Below the pieces are notes generated by a model. It had not been told where the DNA came from, searched no databases, and saw only the letters and a program-made list of their open reading frames with translations. Position numbers and translations under genes: made by a program. From assembly GCA_963837635.1 (NCBI GenBank), contig CAWINY010000007.1:1449504-1513503 (forward strand): a stretch of 64,000 bases of DNA, in the 5' to 3' direction. Position 1 is the stretch's first letter, and each line of letters opens with the position of its first letter. Shown piece by piece: positions 58,535-64,000 of this stretch. This DNA is from CAWINY01 sp963837635 (GTDB taxonomy: Bacteria > Acidobacteriota > Terriglobia > Terriglobales > Acidobacteriaceae).

Positions 58535-59944
58535 ATGGCACCAGATCGCAAGCGCGGGTCCACTCTGCCTTTCCCGCCCTCCAACGCTGGCGCTGAGATT
58601 GGCTCGGAATGTGGCCCCCCGGGGGATAAGCGCTCGCCGGGGGAATCGGCCACCCGCGACGCCATTCTGCCAACGCCGCACCAGTCCATTGTCGTGACCC
58701 CGACGCTGATCGGCATCTCCGTTGCGGTATACATCGCCATGGTTTTGCGCCATGTCTCACCCACGCACCCGAGCTCGGAGCAGTTGCTGGCGTGGGGGGC
58801 CAATTTCGGCCCTTTGGTTTTAGGTGGGCAGTGGTGGCGGCTATTCACCTCGGTTTTTCTGCACATCGGCCTCACCCATCTGGCGCTGAACATGTGGTGC
58901 TTGTGGAACTTGGGCGTTCTGGCCGAGCGACTTTGGGGCCGTGGGTCCTTGCTCGCGGTCTATCTCGCAAGCGGGCTGGCGGGAGCGATCGCCGGCGTAG
59001 CGTGGCATCCGTTTGTGGCCAGCGCCGGCGCCTCGGGCGCGATTTTTGGCGTCGCCGGCGCGCTCATCCTGTTCCTTCAATTCTCCGAGCTGCCGATTTC
59101 GCGCAAGGCAAGCAAGGCCACTCTGGCCAGCTTGCTGCTGTTTGCCGGCTACAACCTGGCCTTTGGCTGGCTTGAGCCGAGCATGGACAACGCGGCCCAC
59201 GTGGGCGGTTTCGTGGCCGGCCTCCTGCTTGGTTTCTTGCTGGCCCAGCGACGCCGAAAGCTGCCTGTGTTCACCATGGCCGCAGTGGTGCTTGTGTTTG
59301 CCTGGGTTCTTACCGGTCACAACCTGGGCTATGTGGTGCACGCCGAACGCGGCCGCGCGGCCTTGGCGGCGGGCAAAACCGATACGGCCATTGCCGAGCT
59401 GACCACCACGGTTCAAAAGAATCCAAAATTTGGCGAAGGATATCGGCTCCTGGGGCAGGCGTATCTCCTCAAGTCGCAGCTCGTGGACGCGGAGACCTGC
59501 CTGCGCCGGGCGATTGCTTTGGATCCCTACGACGCCCGGGGCCGTTATGAACTCGGGCTACTGATGGCCAAACAGGGACGAACCCGGGAGGCGCTGGACA
59601 TCTTTCGCGAACTGGCGCGGCTCCAGCCGGGGAATCCCAGTGCGCTCACCGGACTTGGGGAGGTTGCCATGATGGCGGGAGATTACGAGCAAGCGCTCAT
59701 CGCCTTCCGCCGCGCCTCCGAATTGGCCCCCAACGATCCGCAACTGTACCTCAAGACCGCCATCGCCGCCAACGGCTTGAAGCGGTACGATGTCGCCATC
59801 GAGGCCCTATCGAAGTCCCTGCAACTCCAACCCAGGAATTACGCCGCGGAGATTATGCTGGCCCAGCTCTACCAAGCCAAGGGCATGGACCGCGAAGCGC
59901 AAGCCGCCTACGCGCGCGCCGCGAAGCTGAATTCAGGGAACTAG
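58535..59944 (+). CDS. Rhomboid protease with TPR repeats
   Basis: 469 residues from ATG 58535. After a disordered start, six or seven membrane helices (about 50-265) form a rhomboid core: WWRLFTSVFLHIGLTHLALN with the His/Asn of the fold, the catalytic Ser in SAGASGAIFGVAGALI and the catalytic His in MDNAAHVGGFVAGLLL. The C-terminal 200 residues hold five TPRs (AIAELTTTVQKNPKFGEGYR, EALDIFRELARLQPGNPSAL, YEQALIAFRRASELAPNDPQ). Rhomboids cut membrane proteins; the TPR part probably selects substrate or partner. Confidence 0.9.
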   Translation: MAPDRKRGSTLPFPPSNAGAEIGSECGPPGDKRSPGESATRDAILPTPHQSIVVTPTLIGISVAVYIAMVLRHVSPTHPSSEQLLAWGANFGPLVLGGQWWRLFTSVFLHIGLTHLALNMWCLWNLGVLAERLWGRGSLLAVYLASGLAGAIAGVAWHPFVASAGASGAIFGVAGALILFLQFSELPISRKASKATLASLLLFAGYNLAFGWLEPSMDNAAHVGGFVAGLLLGFLLAQRRRKLPVFTMAAVVLVFAWVLTGHNLGYVVHAERGRAALAAGKTDTAIAELTTTVQKNPKFGEGYRLLGQAYLLKSQLVDAETCLRRAIALDPYDARGRYELGLLMAKQGRTREALDIFRELARLQPGNPSALTGLGEVAMMAGDYEQALIAFRRASELAPNDPQLYLKTAIAANGLKRYDVAIEALSKSLQLQPRNYAAEIMLAQLYQAKGMDREAQAAYARAAKLNSGN

Positions 59945-60273
59945 CTTGATCTGGTCACAGAAGAAGGCAAGATTGAACTATCCAGCCGAAGGGAAGATCG
60001 AGCAACAAGTATGCTAAGCCGTTTTCCTCTGCGAGTCTCGCAAGATGAGCTCGCTGATTTTTGTCGGCGCCATGATTTTCGGAAGGACAGTGGATCTTGT
60101 CGAAAGATCCGCCATTGAAAAGAGCCGCAATTACCTCCGGCGAAAAGCGATCCTGAATTCAGCCGAGATCCTAACTAAACATTTCATTGGACGGCTTCAG
60201 AAACTCTGGCTAGCATTGTGTGGCTTTTGCCGTTCCATTCAGAATAAATTTTGTTGTGGAGACGGGGTGCAAT
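59945..60273. other. Gap without a recognisable gene
   Basis: 330 bases before the PEP-CTERM gene. An 80-codon frame at 60045 has no ribosome site or family likeness. The region is more AT-rich than the genes around it. Confidence 0.5.
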
Positions 60274-60910
60274 ATGCCGAAATATAGCGCAGTCGCTCAC
60301 ATGGCGAGGCTCATCGGTCGTAGCGCACTACTCGTAGCGTGCTTCGCGGGGGCGCTCGCATGCCTGCCGAACGTCGCGGAATCCGAGATGATCCAGCAGA
60401 CCTTCAGAACGGCTGATGTGAGCGGGAGCGTCGTGTTCGACAACACACAATTGGAAGTTCGCTTACTATGGTTCGGGGGGTATGGAGTATTACGGTATTC
60501 CCAACAGCTACGTCGATTTCACGTATGCCGGCAACACGTACCAATACACGCTGAACGCCATCCTCTTCCATCCGGTTATGCCCGACGGGCACCTCGGATA
60601 TCGAGACGTTCTACAGTTCAGCTTCGATTGGCCGGCCAATGCTTCAACGAATCAAATCGATTTTTTCCACACGCCAGCAGGGAATCTAGGTGACTACACG
60701 CTACCAGGCTTGAGCATCGGTCAGTATGCTGAAGGCGGCCAGTTCTTTTTTTCAGATTCCTTGAGCGGTCAGAACGTCTCCTTGTTTGAACCATTCCTTG
60801 TTCCCGAGCCATCCACCGCGTGCCTCTTTGGTGCCGCGCTGTTTGCGCTCGGCCTAGGGAAATCCGTATTGTCTATGTTGAATCCGCTCGGCTCCCGCAA
60901 ACAAGCCTGA
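60274..60910 (+). pseudogene. PEP-CTERM secreted protein with a frameshift at a G tract
   Basis: Signal peptide from ATG 60274 (MPKYSAVAHMARLIGRSALL ... CFAGALACLP). At 60475-60480 there are six G; the frame LLWFGG then goes wrong. With five G it continues as MEYYGIPNSYVDFTYAGNTY and on to a C-terminal sorting signal, VPEPSTACLFGAALFALGLG then basic residues, ending at 60910. PEP-CTERM proteins are anchored and cut by exosortase and are linked to exopolysaccharide and biofilm. The G tract may be a phase switch or a sequencing slip. Confidence 0.78.
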
Positions 60911-61040
60911 GACGGTCTCAAACGTGGGGCGAAGTGCACTTTACTCAGCACTCATATTCGCGCTGAGTAAAAAGCTGGCTCGCACCTGCTTGAGACAAAC
61001 CAACCTCGCTCCGACTGCTTCTCCGATCCGACGATCCGAA

Positions 61041-61322
61041 CTATTTCTTGCTGTTGATGGCTTTTTTCAGGTCCAGGCCGGCGGCGAAGCGGACGCTACG
61101 CCGGGCGGGAATCTTGATCAGCGCGCCGGTTTGCGGATTGCGTCCGTTGCGGGCCTTGCGTTGCGAGAGGGCGAAGGTGCCGAATCCGACCAGGGTCACG
61201 CGCTCGGCTTTCTTCAGCGAAGCGGTGATCCCGCTCACCATGGTTTCAATGCAGATGGCCGCTTGAGTCTTGCTGATGCCGGCGGCGTCGGCGATGCGGT
61301 CGATAAGATCAGCCTTGTTCAT
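61041..61322 (-). CDS. HU-family DNA-binding protein
   Basis: 93 residues: MNKADLIDRIADAAGISKTQ, the beta arm VGFGTFALSQRKARNGRNPQ, TGALIKIPARRSVRFAAGLD, LKKAINSKK. Full-length, with the proline-tipped arm sequence GRNPQTG. HU bends and packs DNA. A single gene with its own promoter region upstream. Confidence 0.95.
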   Translation of the reverse strand: MNKADLIDRIADAAGISKTQAAICIETMVSGITASLKKAERVTLVGFGTFALSQRKARNGRNPQTGALIKIPARRSVRFAAGLDLKKAINSKK

Positions 61323-61420
61323 TATGGCTCCGGGTCAGCCCTTAAACTTACGCCGGGCAGGAATTTGGCAAGCGCAGCTATTTAGCTACTCACCTGGGCG
61401 GAAGTCAAGAGAGGAATGAC

Positions 61421-63309
61421 CTAGTCGGCGGCAATTGGCACGTCCGTGGCCCGTTCTGGGACAGATACCTTCATGCGCAAGGCCTCGCCCAACGCGAGGA
61501 ACCGGCTGAGCCACTCGCGGGCCTGCTCCGAGCCGGAGCGCAACCTCTCCGGCAGCACCGTCTGCATGGCACGGTAATAAGCATTCTGCGCGCGCCAGAG
61601 GTCCACCTCGAAGGGCATTAAGGCGGCCAGCCGCGCAAGTGTCGCCAGGCGTTCGACGGTTTCTAGGTCACCGGGCGAAGCCTCTAAAGCCAGGGCGGCG
61701 TCCTGCAAACGGTGCTTGAGGGCGTAATTCAGGCCGGGGGCGTCCAGGGTGACGCGATCCCGCGTGGCGGCATCCAGCAGCGCGCGCACCCGGGCAGGGT
61801 CCACCACGTCCTCGGCAAACGCGCGCCGCAATTCGCTGTTGAGTACGAACTCAGCCGTGAGCTGCAGCACCGGTGGAACGTTGATGTTCATGGCCGCCAG
61901 GAAGCGCAGAATCGGCGCATGATGTTCGTAGAGCTGATGGAAGCTGCTGTCGGCTTCCTTGGTGATCGAGGCCAGAATCCCGTTCACGATGCGGCGTTGC
62001 TCATCCCGGAAGAGCGAGGCCAGCGAATAGCTGGTGCCGCCGAAGAGCTTATCCAGTAGGCGCAGGGTGTTGGGCAGATCGGCGAACACGAAGGGCTGGC
62101 TGACCTCGCGCACGGTGGCGGCATAGTGCTCCGGGCCCTGAAACTCGCGGACGGCCGCGCTGAGATTGTGATCGCCCAGGTGCAGCACGCCAAAGGAGGC
62201 GTGCAGCGCCTCCAGCGTGATCTGCGAGCTGACTATGGCATTGCCCAAGGCCAGCCGCGCGCGCCCGGACTCTTGCCGGGTGTAATCCTTCACGTCCACC
62301 GAATAACAATAGATGGCATGCTGACCGCCTCCGCCGTCGAAGAGCGAGCTGACGGCGTAGTGCGCCGCCACACTCAGTAGATTGACCATCGCCGGCTTCA
62401 CCGAGCGCTGGTATATCTCGGCACCGTTGCCCATCTCGGGCAGGTTGCTGCGCGCCTCGGCCAGCCGCTCCAGGAAGGACGCTTCCAAATCCAGTCCCAA
62501 AGCCTCCTGCGCAAGCTGAATCACGCGCCCGGCGTACTGAATGACTTGGACCGTTTCAATCCCGGAGAGCTCGTCGAAGAACCAGCCGCAACTGGTGTAC
62601 ATGAGCAGGGCATGGCGCTGCATCTCCAGCAGCTTGAGGGCGGTGACCTGCTCCGCTTGCGACAGGGGTCGCCTTGCCGACTCATCGAGGGAGCGCTGCA
62701 CATTCGCCGGATCGCGATCGAGGACAACTGGAGATGTATTGGTTGCGCGCCTGCCAGGGGTCCGGAAACAATTCGGCGAGCTTGGTGGCGAAGGGCTCAG
62801 CGATGGCGTCGCGCAGCCAATCGAGGGTGTTTCGCAAGGGCTCGCGCCAGTGCTGATTCCATGCCGCATTGCCGCCGGAGTTGCAGCCGCAGTCACTGCG
62901 CCAGCGCTCAACGCCGTGCGCGCAGCTCCAGGAAGTGCGTTCCAGGATGCTCACCTCGGCGCTGGGCGGATACTTCTGGAGATACTCCCCGTAATTAGTA
63001 ATCTTGGCCAGTTGCTTGGACTCGATGTAGTGGAGCGCGTAGGCCAGCGCCATATCGCCATGCGGATGATGATGGCCGTAGGTCTCGCCGTCCGTGGCGA
63101 TGTGCATCAATTGCGGCCATCGGCGCGTGTCATTAAAGCCGCCCAGAAGACGCTGCGCGAATTGCTCGCCATTGCTCAGCAGCTTTTCGAAGGCCACGGC
63201 GCGGGAGATGGGGCCGTCATAGAAAAACAGCGCGATTCTCCTGCCGGATGGCAGCTTGCACGCATAAGCCCGCGTGGGATCGATCGTACGCGTTCGGGCA
63301 AGTCCATTC
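61421..63309 (-). pseudogene. DUF3536 (GH57-like) protein, frameshifted and truncated
   Basis: Family DUF3536 proteins are about 800 residues with an N-terminal GH57-type domain. Here the gene starts in the middle (DPTRAYACKLPSGRRIALFF, YDGPISRAVAFEKLLSNGEQ, HIATDGETYGHHHPHGDMAL, ILERTSWSCAHGVERW). At about 62727-62740 the frame breaks in WQARNQYIS and continues one base over as VVLDRDPANVQRSL to the end at 61421. An IS66 element stands where the N-terminal half should be. Probably not functional. Confidence 0.8.
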
Positions 63310-63344
63310 TTTCGCCGCGCATTTGACTGTGATGTAGTTGGTTC

Positions 63345-63722
63345 ATGACTGAACCGCAAGAGCAGAAAGTGAGACGTCGGCGGAGCCGGGAAGAGGCGGC
63401 GCGGCTGGTATCGGAGTATGAACAGAGCGGACTGGCGCGGCAGGCATTTTGCCGTCGGCATGGTCTTTCGTTAGCGACGCTGGACAACTACCGCAAGCGC
63501 ATGCGTACCGCTGACGCGGCGGTTCCAGATGATGCGGCATCCTCACACAGCATTACATTCGTTCCGCTGGAACTGGTGGAGCAACCCGCGGTGGCACGGC
63601 CGGAGGCGCGCCAGGGAGCGACTCTATTTGTCGAGCTGACCGGCGGCCGCCGCATCGGCGTGGTCAGCGGCTTCGATACGCTGACGTTGATGCGTCTGAT
63701 GGCAGTTCTGGAACAGGAGTAA
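63345..63722 (+). CDS. tnpA: IS66 family protein TnpA
   Basis: 125 residues: an HTH start (RRRRSREEAARLVSEYEQSG, LARQAFCRRHGLSLATLDNY) and a tail ending GGRRIGVVSGFDTLTLMRLM. This is the first, DNA-binding ORF of IS66 elements, needed for transposition. Followed after 5 bases by tnpB. Confidence 0.88.
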   Translation: MTEPQEQKVRRRRSREEAARLVSEYEQSGLARQAFCRRHGLSLATLDNYRKRMRTADAAVPDDAASSHSITFVPLELVEQPAVARPEARQGATLFVELTGGRRIGVVSGFDTLTLMRLMAVLEQE

Positions 63723-63727
63723 GGCGG

Positions 63728-64000
63728 TGTTGGGATTGGGTGCGGCAACGCGCGTCTATGTCGCCACCGCTGCTACGGATATGCGTCTCGGCTTCGATGG
63801 TCTGTATGGTCTTGTTGTGGGCCAGTTGCAGGAGAATCCAGAAAGCGGCCATCTGTTCTTGTTTTCCAATAAACGAAGGGATCGCATGAAGATCCTTTTC
63901 TTCGATGGCAACAGCCTCTGGGTTTGCGCGCGGCGCATGGAGCAAGGCCGGCTGCACTGGCCCGTGTCCGAAAACGGGCGTGTGCAGTTAAGCCGCGAGG
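63728..64000 (+). CDS. tnpB: IS66 accessory protein TnpB (partial)
   Basis: 91 codons to the window edge, from GTG 63728 (TTG 63731 possible). Clear TnpB sequence: TRVYVATAATDMRLGFDGLY, GHLFLFSNKRRDRMKILFFD, GNSLWVCARRMEQGRLHWPV. The end is outside. tnpC, the transposase proper, would follow. Confidence 0.9.

Larger units (their letters stand above)
63310..64000 (+). mobile_element. IS66-family element (partial, runs off the window)
   Basis: tnpA and tnpB of an IS66 element in the usual order; tnpC is outside. The left end must lie between about 63295 and 63340, but no IS66-type inverted repeat end could be fixed. It interrupts the DUF3536 gene. Confidence 0.75.

Noticed and set aside
60045..60287. 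An 80-residue frame before the PEP-CTERM gene
   Set aside because: It has no ribosome site, overlaps the real signal-peptide start and resembles no family.

Overview
The window is a high-GC chromosomal segment, most likely from an acidobacterium of the Terriglobia/Koribacter type. This is inferred from the hopanoid glycosyltransferases, a PEP-CTERM protein, the LutABC and BamA gene styles, and above all the very many different palindromic repeats between genes. No rRNA and no CRISPR array was seen. Several genes carry single-base frameshifts, so the sequence may be a draft or metagenome assembly, or the affected genes may be decaying.

Layout. 1-4.6 kb: divergent hopanoid glycosyltransferase genes hpnI (cut by the window edge) and hpnB, a cupredoxin-like secreted protein, a 59-residue protein and ruvA. 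4.7-8.0 kb: metK and ahcY (SAM cycle) on the minus strand, separated by an IS200-type element with a hairpin array. 8.2-10.8 kb: a complete 2.58-kb IS1595-type transposon with 22-bp terminal inverted repeats and an exact 8-bp target duplication. It carries a hypothetical gene, a tiny lipoprotein gene, a class II tRNA gene with a UGG anticodon, the transposase and two small ORFs. 10.9-18.8 kb: a RodZ-like protein, two diguanylate cyclases, a PstS-like protein, bacteriohemerythrin, MtgA and a DEAD-box helicase. 18.9-20.2 kb: a decayed island with two integrase fragments around a rubrerythrin gene. 20.2-31 kb: polysaccharide deacetylase, a molybdopterin oxidoreductase with three repeat insertions in frame, BamA and Skp, a RelB antitoxin with a broken toxin, a Crp/Fnr regulator, Mrp and a PEGA protein.

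31-43.3 kb: the translation and transcription factor cluster rimP-nusA-infB with a DUF503 gene, then mltG, a lipoprotein, pyrG and a secreted protein. 43.3-49.8 kb: a compact histidine operon, hisIGDCBHFA, on the minus strand. Its genes overlap by a few bases, and it is preceded by a His-rich leader peptide and an attenuator. hisC and hisH carry frameshifts. 50-56 kb: glnD and the lactate-utilisation operon lutABC. 56-64 kb: a small membrane protein, a ParE-type toxin-antitoxin pair, a UDP-sugar dehydrogenase, a rhomboid-TPR protein, a frameshifted PEP-CTERM protein, HU, and a DUF3536 gene that is frameshifted and cut by an IS66 element running off the window.

Three things stand out. First, palindromic or inverted repeats are not confined to gaps: they are translated in frame within hpnB, the molybdopterin oxidoreductase, lutC and the end of hisD, and one lies where a yafQ toxin gene breaks off. 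Second, the IS1595-type transposon carries a Leu-type tRNA body with a proline anticodon. Third, the his leader shows a textbook attenuation design in a phylum where it is rarely described.
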